From assembly GCA_045533055.1 (NCBI GenBank), contig JAZSHD010000037.1, positions 1-13,935 on the forward strand: 13,935 nucleotides of DNA. Direction: 5' to 3'. Positions within the stretch are counted from its first letter, which is position 1; each line of letters opens with the position of its first letter. The notes under the pieces were generated by a model, which was given only the letters and a program-made list of their open reading frames with translations, had not been told where the DNA came from and made no database searches. Source of the DNA: SIG78 sp045533055 (lineage in GTDB: Bacteria > Verrucomicrobiota > Lentisphaeria > Victivallales > Victivallaceae). Of this stretch, positions 1 through 6,408 are shown piece after piece. The translations under genes were made by a program, and so were the position numbers.

Positions 1-2
1 TA

Positions 3-152
3 GCGAGCCGCCGGTGGATACAGCGTGAGGCAAGGTCGAGTTTTGCAATGCCCTGCCCGAGGGAGTGTACTTTTGTACTCGACCGAGGTGCAGGGTTGCG
101 GCAAGGCTCGAGATTGCCCACGATGTGCCACCGTACTTTGATTTCTCACAAA
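3..152. repeat. MITE-like palindromic repeat element, copy 1
   Basis: This 150 bp non-coding element reappears as its reverse complement at 1649-1854. Both outer arms (about 70 and 60 bp) match with only a few differences. It is also self-complementary: CGGTGG (12-17) faces CCACCG (128-133), and the segment around 30-58 pairs imperfectly with the segment around 84-117. A small GTAC-TTTT-GTAC hairpin (67-78) sits at the apex. The edges are set by where the two copies stop matching (GCGAGCC on one side, CTCACAAA on the other). I see no open reading frame and no clear target-site duplication. It ends about 20 bp before the ribosome binding site of rpe. It is probably a non-autonomous mobile or intergenic repeat family; the family is not one I can name. 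Confidence 0.75.
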
Positions 153-170
153 CGATAACAAATAATTCAT

Positions 171-176
171 AGGAGA
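171..176 (+). promoter_or_regulatory. Ribosome binding site of rpe
   Basis: AGGAGA lies 7 bases before the ATG at 184. It supports this start although the encoded protein has about a dozen residues ahead of the conserved PSILAADF motif. The stretch from here to the start codon closely resembles that in front of ilvD. Confidence 0.7.
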
Positions 177-183
177 ATATATT

Positions 184-885
184 ATGAAGTATGACATCAG
201 AAATCTGCCCTTTGACAAAGTGACCGTTTCGCCCTCCATTCTTGCCGCCGACTTCGGTACATTGGATGCCGATTGTGCCAAAGCTGCCGCCGCCGGTGCC
301 GACCTTTTGCATCTGGATGTTATGGATGGGCACTTTGTGCCTAATCTGACCATGGGGCCGCCGCTGTTGAGCAGTCTGCGGAAAGCCAGCACTCTTTGCT
401 TTGATACCCATTTGATGATCACCAATCCTTTGTTCTATACGCCAGTATTTGCCAAAGCCGGTGCCGACCACATCACATTCCATGTGGAAAGCGACGACGA
501 CCCCGCCGCCGTGATCGCCGCTGTCAAAGCTGCGGGCTGTACAGTGGGTATGTCGGTCAAGCCCAAGACTCCGGCTTCGGCGTTGGCTCCTTACATCAAA
601 GACCTTGATCTGATTCTGGTCATGAGCGTGGAACCCGGGTTCGGCGGTCAGAGCTTTATGGCGGATATGATGCCCAAAGTTGCCGAGTTCCGGCAGATGA
701 TCCGGGAATCCGGCAAAAATATCCATCTGGAAATAGATGGCGGCATCGACCGCAACACCGTTCACGAAGCCGTCAAAGCCGGTGCCAATATGATGGTAGC
801 CGGTACTTCAGTATTCCGGGCTGCCGACGGTATGGCAGCGGCGATCAAGGGCTTGCACGACGCAACCAACGAACTTGTTATATGA
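184..885 (+). CDS. rpe: Ribulose-phosphate 3-epimerase
   Basis: Interconverts D-ribulose 5-phosphate and D-xylulose 5-phosphate in the cytosolic pentose phosphate pathway. The 233-residue protein has the usual length and the (beta/alpha)8 motif order of the family: PSILAADF at 17-24; HLDVMDGHFVPNLTMGP at 43-59, with the metal-binding and catalytic His43/Asp45; DTHLMI at 74-79 with His76; phosphate-loop residues VEPGFGGQSF at 149-158; and IDGGI at 184-188 with the second catalytic Asp185. The ATG start is backed by AGGAGA 7 bases upstream and gives a short N-terminal extension of about 12 residues. The stop codon overlaps the start of the next gene (ATGA), so the two are probably translationally coupled. 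The gene sits directly after repeat copy 1, and I see no convincing promoter in the 31 bases between. Identification is firm. Confidence 0.96.
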   Translation: MKYDIRNLPFDKVTVSPSILAADFGTLDADCAKAAAAGADLLHLDVMDGHFVPNLTMGPPLLSSLRKASTLCFDTHLMITNPLFYTPVFAKAGADHITFHVESDDDPAAVIAAVKAAGCTVGMSVKPKTPASALAPYIKDLDLILVMSVEPGFGGQSFMADMMPKVAEFRQMIRESGKNIHLEIDGGIDRNTVHEAVKAGANMMVAGTSVFRAADGMAAAIKGLHDATNELVI

Positions 886-1634
886 AAAGTTGTGCCGGAA
901 AAGTCGCTCTGGTCACCGGCAGTGCCAGCGGCCTTGGGCAGGCGATCAAACTTGAGCTGGAAAAACGCTCCTGCCGTGTTATAGGTCTGGGGCGGAATAA
1001 GCCAGATGGTGTGGCTGACGCCGACTTTATAGTTTGCGATTTAAGCGACCCCGCTGCGGTGGAAACGGTGGCTGTTGAGCTTGCCAAACGCACCGACCGA
1101 TTGGATATACTGGTCAACAACGCAGGTTTCGGCGGTTATGCCACCTGGCAGGAGCTGCCGCCGAAAGAGCTGCGGAGAATGTTTGAAGTGGACTTTTTTG
1201 CTCCGGTAAGATTGGCTCAACTGCTGCTGCCCATGCTCTCACAAAGTTCGGGGTTTATCATCAACACCGCCAGTGTGGCATCATTTGCCCCGGTGCCTTG
1301 CATGGGAGCTTACAGTGCAGTCAAGGCGGCACTGGCAAGTTTTTCGGCAACGCTGCGGGCGGAAGCCGGGGTGCAGAATGTAAAAGTCCTGACCCTCTGC
1401 CCCGGCAGGATCTCCACAGGCTTTTCCAGCCGGGCAATAACTTTGCGGGAGTGCCCGGATACCCCCGGCAATAATGTAAGCACCGTAAAATTTGCCCGCA
1501 AAGTGGTGAACAGTGCCTTGAAAGGCAAGGGAACATTGATCTATCCCGGGTGGTATAAATTATTTATAGCGTTTACCCGCAAATTCCCGGAAGTATATAT
1601 GCGTATGGCATTAAAAGTCTGGAAATTAAAATAA
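882..1634 (+). CDS. Classical short-chain dehydrogenase/reductase (SDR)
   Basis: A 250-residue NAD(P)-dependent oxidoreductase of unknown substrate. Visible family motifs are the nucleotide-binding TGSASGLG at 12-19, NNAG at 79-82, the catalytic Ser131 in the NTASVAS segment, and the YxxxK pair Tyr144/Lys148. The position where many classical SDRs carry the fourth catalytic residue (Asn in a VN motif after helix alpha4) reads VDFF, with Asp104. The C-terminal third (after about 190) varies across the family and is rich in basic and aromatic residues. The start overlaps the rpe stop by 4 bases and has only a weak Shine-Dalgarno, so translation probably depends on rpe. Pairing with rpe hints at sugar or polyol metabolism, but that is inference from position only. 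The gene ends 14 bases before repeat copy 2. Confidence 0.88.
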   Translation: MKSCAGKVALVTGSASGLGQAIKLELEKRSCRVIGLGRNKPDGVADADFIVCDLSDPAAVETVAVELAKRTDRLDILVNNAGFGGYATWQELPPKELRRMFEVDFFAPVRLAQLLLPMLSQSSGFIINTASVASFAPVPCMGAYSAVKAALASFSATLRAEAGVQNVKVLTLCPGRISTGFSSRAITLRECPDTPGNNVSTVKFARKVVNSALKGKGTLIYPGWYKLFIAFTRKFPEVYMRMALKVWKLK

Positions 1635-1718
1635 GTTTTGTCCTGAATTTTGTGAGAAATCAAAGTACGGTGGCACATCGCGGGCAATCTCGAGCCTTGC
1701 CGCAACCCTGCACCTCGG

Positions 1719-1750
1719 CTTGTCCGCCGTAGCTTTATGCGAAGGCGGAT
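1719..1750. repeat. Nested hairpin repeat unit A
   Basis: A 32-base unit beginning CTTGTC and ending GGCGGAT. It contains a 6 bp stem, TCCGCC (1723-1728) with GGCGGA (1744-1749), around a 15-base loop. It interrupts the conserved arms of the larger element and is related to the unit at 1763-1793, so it looks like a small palindromic repeat inserted into a bigger one. Confidence 0.6.
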
Positions 1751-1762
1751 CGAAAGGTACAC

Positions 1763-1793
1763 CTTGTCACGGCGTAGTAAAACGAAGCCGGAT
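1763..1793. repeat. Nested hairpin repeat unit B
   Basis: A 31-base diverged direct copy of unit A. Both begin CTTGTC, carry CGTAG near position 10-15 and end CGGAT, with GCGAAGG in unit A and ACGAAGC in unit B before that end. Its own stem is weaker and imperfect. Its boundary with the right arm of the element (CCCTCGGG from 1794) is sharp when compared with copy 1. Confidence 0.5.
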
Positions 1794-1870
1794 CCCTCGG
1801 GCAGGGCATTGCAAAACTCGACCTTGCCTCACGCTGTATCCACCGGAGGCTCGCGATAGTTTGGGCGTTT

Positions 1871-1899
1871 TTGACAAATCATAGCTTGTGTGATATATT
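1871..1899 (+). promoter_or_regulatory. Sigma70-type promoter for uvrC
   Basis: A perfect -35 box TTGACA (1871-1876) is followed by exactly 17 bases and a -10 box TATATT (1894-1899). That predicts a transcript start near 1906 and a leader of about 66 bases ahead of uvrC. It is the best promoter in the window and lies just outside repeat copy 2. Confidence 0.7.
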
Positions 1900-1907
1900 T
1901 ACAATCG

Positions 1908-1923
1908 TAAATTATATAATTTA
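1908..1923. promoter_or_regulatory. Perfect 16 bp AT-rich palindrome at the uvrC transcript start, possible operator
   Basis: TAAATTATATAATTTA is a perfect inverted repeat placed about +2 to +17 relative to the transcript start predicted from the 1871-1899 promoter, a typical place for a repressor to bind. It does not look like an E. coli or Bacillus LexA box. AT-rich palindromes can arise by chance, so operator function is only a suggestion. Confidence 0.3.
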
Positions 1924-1971
1924 ACACTTCAGTTTCGCAAAAATTGAGACATTACCAAGTTTTAAGGTTCT

Positions 1972-3441
1972 ATGATCGAACTCAAAGAAAATTTTCTGCC
2001 TTCCAAAGTGCCACCTCACCCGGGGGTTTATGTCTACCGGGATCTTTTCGGCACCGTTATTTATGTGGGCAAAGCCAAAAATCTGCGGCGGAGAATGAGT
2101 TCCTATTTTCAGCCCGGCAGGGTCAAACAAGCCGATGTCAAACTCCGGCAGCTTATCCACACTATACATACATGGGAGTTTTTTCAGGTCAAGACCGAAG
2201 ACGAAGCGTTGATCCTTGAATCCCGGCTGATAAAAAATTACGCCCCTTACTACAATATCCTTATGCGGGATGACAAACGCTATTTATTGCTGAAAATCAA
2301 GCTGGACGACCCCTTCCCCACCCTGACCCTTGCCCGGATAAAAAAAGATGATAACGCCACCTATTTCGGGCCGTTCCCCCACGGAACAGCGTTGAAAAGC
2401 ACGCTGGAATTTCTGCTGGCACACTTCGGCTTGCGGGCCTGCCGCAGCAATTACCCCGATGCGGAAACCCGCAAACGCTGTTTGAAACGCATTGTCCGAG
2501 ATTGTTCTTCGCCCTGCACCGGGGCGATCACTCAAAGTGATTACCGGAAAAAAGTCGATGCCATGCTGGAAGTTTTGGCAGGCAAACTTGACAGCGTAAC
2601 TGCTGCGGTTCAGGAAAAAATGCGGGAAGCCGCCGCCAATCTGGATTACGAGCGTGCCGGCCGCTGGCGGGATGTGATGAACAATCTGGAAACGGTTTTC
2701 GGCACCAAAAACCGCAGTTTTGAAAATGCCTACATACCCTCCCACACCGGGCCGGAGGCCATGACGGCTTTGCAGAAATCTCTGAAATTGCCTATGGAGC
2801 TTAAAACCATCAAGTGTTTTGATATATCCAACACTCTGGGGCAGCTTTCAGTGGCAAGCATGACCGTTTTTGTCGATGGCAAGCCTGCAAGGGATGAATA
2901 CCGCCGCTTCCGCATCAAAACCGTGGAAGGAGCCAACGATTTTGCCAGCATGGCGGAAGTCGTAGGCAGGCATTTTACCCGCTTGATAACAGAAAATCGC
3001 CCCCTGCCGGACTTGCTGGTGGTCGATGGCGGCATGGGGCAGCTGAATGCGGCATTGAAAAAACTCACCGAAATAAACTGCCCCGTTCTGCCGGTGATCG
3101 GTCTTGCCGAACGCAACGAAGAAATATACATTCCCGGCCGCAGCGAACCATTGGTGCTTGACCGGCACAATCCCGGCTTGCGGGTCTTGCAGGCCATCCG
3201 CGACGAAGCCCACCGCTTTGCCATAAGTTACCACCGGGAACTGCGGCAGAAGCGTTTGACCGAATCGCTGCTGGATGATCTGCCGGGGATCGGCGAAAAA
3301 CGCAAACTTGCTTTGCTCAAAGCCTTTGGTTCGGTGCGGGAATTGCGGAAAGCTGATGTCAAAACCATCTGCCGGAAAGTGCCGGGCATCGGCGAAGCTC
3401 TGGCTGAAGAAATAGTTTCGGCTCTGACCCGGAAATCATGA
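1972..3441 (+). CDS. uvrC: UvrABC excinuclease subunit C (compact form)
   Basis: Makes the 3' and 5' incisions around damaged bases in nucleotide excision repair, acting with UvrA and UvrB. The order along 489 residues is: GIY-YIG nuclease (about 14-95, with GVY..., YVGKAKNLRRR and the catalytic Glu83 in ILESRLIKN); a cysteine cluster Cys157/170/178/182 that fits the known iron-sulfur site; a UVR motif that binds UvrB (about 211-245); the RNase H-like nuclease (about 278-425, with Asp284 in CFDIS, Asp352 in VVDGGMGQ and the AHRFAI..HR motif ending at His421); and a double helix-hairpin-helix (PGIGE at 438-442 and 470-474). The protein is about 120 residues shorter than E. coli UvrC (610); the gap lies between the UVR motif and CFDIS, where only about 35 residues remain. 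The reading frame is intact and all catalytic residues are present, so it is probably functional. The Shine-Dalgarno (AAGG) is weak. Confidence 0.95.
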   Translation: MIELKENFLPSKVPPHPGVYVYRDLFGTVIYVGKAKNLRRRMSSYFQPGRVKQADVKLRQLIHTIHTWEFFQVKTEDEALILESRLIKNYAPYYNILMRDDKRYLLLKIKLDDPFPTLTLARIKKDDNATYFGPFPHGTALKSTLEFLLAHFGLRACRSNYPDAETRKRCLKRIVRDCSSPCTGAITQSDYRKKVDAMLEVLAGKLDSVTAAVQEKMREAAANLDYERAGRWRDVMNNLETVFGTKNRSFENAYIPSHTGPEAMTALQKSLKLPMELKTIKCFDISNTLGQLSVASMTVFVDGKPARDEYRRFRIKTVEGANDFASMAEVVGRHFTRLITENRPLPDLLVVDGGMGQLNAALKKLTEINCPVLPVIGLAERNEEIYIPGRSEPLVLDRHNPGLRVLQAIRDEAHRFAISYHRELRQKRLTESLLDDLPGIGEKRKLALLKAFGSVRELRKADVKTICRKVPGIGEALAEEIVSALTRKS

Positions 3442-3509
3442 CATTCCTCCCTGCCCTTCTCCGGCGGCGGCTGTTGGTGCTTTTTTATATTTAAAATAGC
3501 GTTTTATGC

Positions 3510-3537
3510 TTGAAAAAGCTGTTTTTTATGTTATCTT
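3510..3537 (+). promoter_or_regulatory. Candidate promoter for pilT and the downstream run
   Basis: TTGAAA (3510-3515), 16 bases, then TATCTT (3532-3537), in the AT-rich 144-base gap between uvrC and pilT. The -10 box is only a partial match and AT-rich DNA offers other choices, for example TATAAA at 3537-3542. The rest of the gap holds T-runs after uvrC without a clean terminator stem. Confidence 0.35.
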
Positions 3538-3585
3538 ATAAAATTGACTTATTGTAACAAACTTTCTTGAAAAAGGGGTGTTTTT

Positions 3586-4686
3586 ATGGCAGAAACCAGT
3601 TTGAATGAAGTTTTGAAGATCGCAGTGGAAAATAATGCGTCCGACATCCATGTAAAAGAGAATGCACCGGTTTTTTACCGGATCGACGGGGTCATGGTAG
3701 GTTGCGACTTTATCGCCGGCAAAGAACTGCTGGATGTTTTTATTGAACAGATAACCAGCCCCAAACAGCGGGAAGCTCTGGAAAACACCGGCGACCTTGA
3801 CCTTTCCCACCGGGAAGACAATGTGGGGCGTTTCCGGGTGAATATCCACCGGCAGCGTGGTCAGCTGGGTATCACTTTCCGCTGGGTGAAAAGCGAAATA
3901 TTGTCGATTGAACAGCTCAAACTGCCTGCAGTAATGACCGAAATAGCTAAAGCCAAGCGGGGCATCATCATTATTACCGGTACCACCGGCAGCGGTAAAT
4001 CTACGACCATGGCGGCTCTGCTGCAATACATCAACACCAATCGGCAGGAACATGTTATCACCATCGAGGACCCCATCGAATTTGAGTTTGTCGATGATCA
4101 ATCGGTCTTTGAACAGCGGGAAGTTGGTTTGGATACCGACAGCTTTGCCGGAGCCCTCAAACACGCTTTGCGGCAGGACCCGGATGTGATCATGGTCGGA
4201 GAAATGCGTGACCGCATCAGCTTTGAAGCCGCCTTGCAGGCTGCTGATACCGGACATTTGGTCATCACCACGCTGCACGCCTCCAATGCCGCACAGACCA
4301 TTACCCGTATTCTGGATATGTTTGAGAAAAACGAACAGGATCAGATCCGGGAAGCTCTTGCCACCAACTTGTGTGCCGTTATTTCCCAGCGGCTGGCTCC
4401 GCTGGCAGGCGGCGTGGGCCGGGCAGCAGTCAACGAAATCATGATCAATACGCCCATTATCGGCAAACTTATTCAGGAAGACCGTCTGGAAAAACTCTCC
4501 GGTGCCATTCAGGGCGGTCAGGGCGACGGCATGATGAACTTCAACCAGTGTTTGCTGGAACTGGTCAACGAAGGCCGGGTCACCCGGGAAGACGCTCTGG
4601 AAATATCCGACAATCCTGAAGGCTTGAAGATGAACTTTGAAGGCATCTTCCTCTCTGCCGATCAGGGCGGCGGTCTGGTGGGCTGA
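3586..4686 (+). CDS. pilT: PilT-family type IV pilus retraction ATPase
   Basis: A cytoplasmic hexameric secretion ATPase of the PilT/PilU group, which disassembles pilin at the base of type IV pili to power retraction. At 366 residues it has the family's usual length. Visible motifs are an N-terminal PAS-like region with the SDIHV start (19-23), Walker A GTTGSGKST (132-140), the Asp box EDPIEF (161-166), an atypical Walker B DPDVIMVGEMRD (198-209) with Glu206, and the His box TGHLVITTLHA with His224 and His231. The C-terminal segment NTPIIGKLIQE (288-298) occupies the place of the PilT AIRNLIRE motif and departs from it, so PilU-like or paralogous function is possible. The ribosome binding site AAGGGG lies 8 bases upstream of ATG. 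No pilin, PilB or PilC gene is nearby. The next gene begins 39 bases downstream, so co-transcription with ilvD is plausible. Confidence 0.9.
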   Translation: MAETSLNEVLKIAVENNASDIHVKENAPVFYRIDGVMVGCDFIAGKELLDVFIEQITSPKQREALENTGDLDLSHREDNVGRFRVNIHRQRGQLGITFRWVKSEILSIEQLKLPAVMTEIAKAKRGIIIITGTTGSGKSTTMAALLQYINTNRQEHVITIEDPIEFEFVDDQSVFEQREVGLDTDSFAGALKHALRQDPDVIMVGEMRDRISFEAALQAADTGHLVITTLHASNAAQTITRILDMFEKNEQDQIREALATNLCAVISQRLAPLAGGVGRAAVNEIMINTPIIGKLIQEDRLEKLSGAIQGGQGDGMMNFNQCLLELVNEGRVTREDALEISDNPEGLKMNFEGIFLSADQGGGLVG

Positions 4687-4714
4687 TAAAACAGATTTTT
4701 CAACCAATTTTTAT

Positions 4715-4719
4715 GGAGA
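4715..4719 (+). promoter_or_regulatory. Ribosome binding site of ilvD
   Basis: GGAGA lies 6 bases before the ATG at 4726. The stretch GGAGATATATTATG nearly repeats the rpe leader GGAGAATATATTATG, which supports both starts. Confidence 0.65.
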
Positions 4720-4725
4720 TATATT

Positions 4726-6402
4726 ATGAGAAGTGATGTAATGAAGAAGGGCGAAGAACGCGCCCCGCATCGTGCACTTATGCGTGCTACCGGCATTGCC
4801 GGAGAAGACATCAAAAAGCCCTTTATCGGGGTTTGCAACAGCTACACCAATATCGTGCCCGGCCACTGCCACTTGCAGGAAGTCGGCAAGCTGGTCTGCG
4901 ACACCATCCGTGCCGCCGGCGGCGTACCCTACGAATTCAACACCATGGCTATCTGCGACGGTATCGCCATGGGCCACAGCGGCATGAAATACAGCCTGCC
5001 CAGCCGGGAGATCATTGCCGACACCGTGGAATCAATGCTTATGGCTCATCCGGTGGATGCGGTCATTTGCATACCCAACTGCGACAAGATCGTGCCCGGT
5101 ATGCTTATGGGCTGTATGCGGGTGAATATTCCTACCATATTCTGCTCCGGCGGCCCCATGGCAGCCGGTAAGCCCCGCAACGGCAGCGACAGCGACCTTA
5201 TCACCGTTTTTGAATGGGTAGCCAAACACCGTATCGGCGAAGTAACTGACGAAGAGCTTGCCTGTCTGGAATGTGATGCCTGTCCCGGCCCCGGTGCCTG
5301 TTCGGGTATGTTCACAGCCAACAGCATGAACTGTTTGTGCGAAGCATTGGGTATTGCACTGCCCGGCAACGGCACCACTCTTGCCACCAGCGAAGAACGC
5401 AAAGAGCTGTGGAAGCGCGCCGCCCGCCGTGCTGTGGAAATGGCACTTGACCCCAACGCCAAGCGTGCCCGGGATTTTGCGACTAAAGAAGCATTCTACA
5501 ACGCATTGGTTCTGGATATGGCAATGGGCGGATCCTCCAACACCATCTTGCACACGCTGGCAGTTGCCAACGAAGCGGGTGTGCCTCTTGACCTCAAGAA
5601 GCTGGACGAAATCAGCAAAGCCACCCCCCACATCTGCAAACTTTCGCCCTCCAGCGATATACATATCCAGGACTGCCACAGCGTCGGCGGCATTATGGCG
5701 ATCATGAAAGAAGCCGCCAAGCTGGGTACTATCAATCTGGATTGCCCCTGCGTATCGGGCAAAACCATCGGCGAAGAGATCAAACAGGCTCCCAACGCCG
5801 ACGGTATCATCATCCGCACGCTGGATAATCCTTACAGCGTTACCGGCGGCTTGTCGGTGCTGTTCGGCAATCTGGCGGAAAATGGCTGCGTAGTCAAAAC
5901 TGCCGGGGTTTCCAAATCCATGCTGGTACATCGCGGCCCGGCAGTGATTTTTGAAAGTCAGGAAGATGCCTGCGAAGGTATCCTTGCCGGTAAAGTCAAA
6001 GCCGGTGATGTGGTGGTCATCCGTTACGAAGGGCCCAAAGGCGGCCCCGGTATGCAGGAGATGCTTGCACCTACCAGCTACATCATGGGCCGCGGTCTGG
6101 GCGACAGCGTGGCACTTATCACCGACGGCCGATTCTCCGGCGGCACTCACGGTGCCTGCATCGGGCATGTCAGCCCCGAAGCTGCCCGCGGCGGACTTAT
6201 TGCTTATGTGGAAGATGGCGATATGATCTCCATTGATATACCCAACCGCAATATCGTGCTGGAAGTTGCCGACGAAGTCATTGCCGAACGCAAAAAGAAC
6301 TTTGTGGCTCCCGCCCCCAAAGTCACTACCGGCTACCTTGCCAAATATGCGGCATTGGCAACCAGTGCCGACACCGGCGGGGTGCTGCGGGTGGAGGCGT
6401 AA
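4726..6402 (+). CDS. ilvD: Dihydroxy-acid dehydratase
   Basis: Dehydrates 2,3-dihydroxy-3-methylbutanoate and its homologue to the 2-oxo acids that become valine, leucine and isoleucine; a cytosolic iron-sulfur enzyme. The 558 residues match the IlvD/Edd family end to end: NTMAICDGIAMGH (72-84, Mg-binding Asp78), NCDKIVPGMLMG (118-129) with cluster ligand Cys119 and the conserved Lys121, DACPGPGACSGMFTANSM (184-201) with cluster ligand Cys192, MAMGGSSNT (265-273), and GRFSGGTHG (468-476) with the conserved Ser471. The segment NIVPGHCHL (42-50) aligns with the E. coli form VPGHVHL, but with a cysteine in place of valine. Overall the pattern is E. coli-like, which suggests an oxygen-sensitive cluster, though Cys48 lies near the position of the third cluster cysteine in [2Fe-2S] relatives. 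No other ilv or leu genes are in view. It is followed after only 6 bases by the polyprenyl synthase gene. Confidence 0.96.
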   Translation: MRSDVMKKGEERAPHRALMRATGIAGEDIKKPFIGVCNSYTNIVPGHCHLQEVGKLVCDTIRAAGGVPYEFNTMAICDGIAMGHSGMKYSLPSREIIADTVESMLMAHPVDAVICIPNCDKIVPGMLMGCMRVNIPTIFCSGGPMAAGKPRNGSDSDLITVFEWVAKHRIGEVTDEELACLECDACPGPGACSGMFTANSMNCLCEALGIALPGNGTTLATSEERKELWKRAARRAVEMALDPNAKRARDFATKEAFYNALVLDMAMGGSSNTILHTLAVANEAGVPLDLKKLDEISKATPHICKLSPSSDIHIQDCHSVGGIMAIMKEAAKLGTINLDCPCVSGKTIGEEIKQAPNADGIIIRTLDNPYSVTGGLSVLFGNLAENGCVVKTAGVSKSMLVHRGPAVIFESQEDACEGILAGKVKAGDVVVIRYEGPKGGPGMQEMLAPTSYIMGRGLGDSVALITDGRFSGGTHGACIGHVSPEAARGGLIAYVEDGDMISIDIPNRNIVLEVADEVIAERKKNFVAPAPKVTTGYLAKYAALATSADTGGVLRVEA

Positions 6403-6408
6403 AAAGCT

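Larger units (their letters stand above)
1649..1854. repeat. MITE-like palindromic repeat element, copy 2 (inverted, enlarged core)
   Basis: Reverse-complement copy of the element at 3-152. The left arm (1649-1718) and right arm (1794-1854) match copy 1 nearly base for base. The core differs: 75 bases here against 19 in copy 1. The extra sequence is two related 31-32 bp hairpin units at 1719-1750 and 1763-1793, separated by a 12-base segment (1751-1762) that resembles the core of copy 1. The element starts 14 bases after the SDR stop codon and ends 16 bases before the uvrC promoter. A transcript reading through from rpe-SDR could fold into a long hairpin here, which could act as an RNA stabiliser or weak terminator; this is inference. 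Confidence 0.75.

Noticed and set aside
138..166. Possible rpe promoter TTGATT-17-AATAAT
   Set aside because: The transcript start would fall at or inside the AGGAGA ribosome binding site, leaving almost no leader, and both boxes are weak.
3..1854. CRISPR array or IS element from the repeated sequences
   Set aside because: There are only two large inverted copies and two small nested units, no regularly spaced repeats, no transposase frame, and the DNA between is ordinary metabolic genes.
2284..3234. Three overlapping - strand frames of 128-164 codons inside uvrC
   Set aside because: All lie opposite conserved UvrC domains and overlap each other. No independent evidence of coding.
3442..3490. 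Possible rho-independent terminator after uvrC
   Set aside because: There is a T-run (3480-3487) but only a short 5 bp stem (CTGCC with GGCGG) well away from it. The layout is not convincing.
3526..4707. A 393-codon open frame on the - strand
   Set aside because: Antisense to pilT, with no recognisable domain and no good ribosome binding site. It is a by-product of codon bias.
5032..6168. A 378-codon open frame on the - strand
   Set aside because: Antisense to the well-supported ilvD. The translation is low in family-like features.
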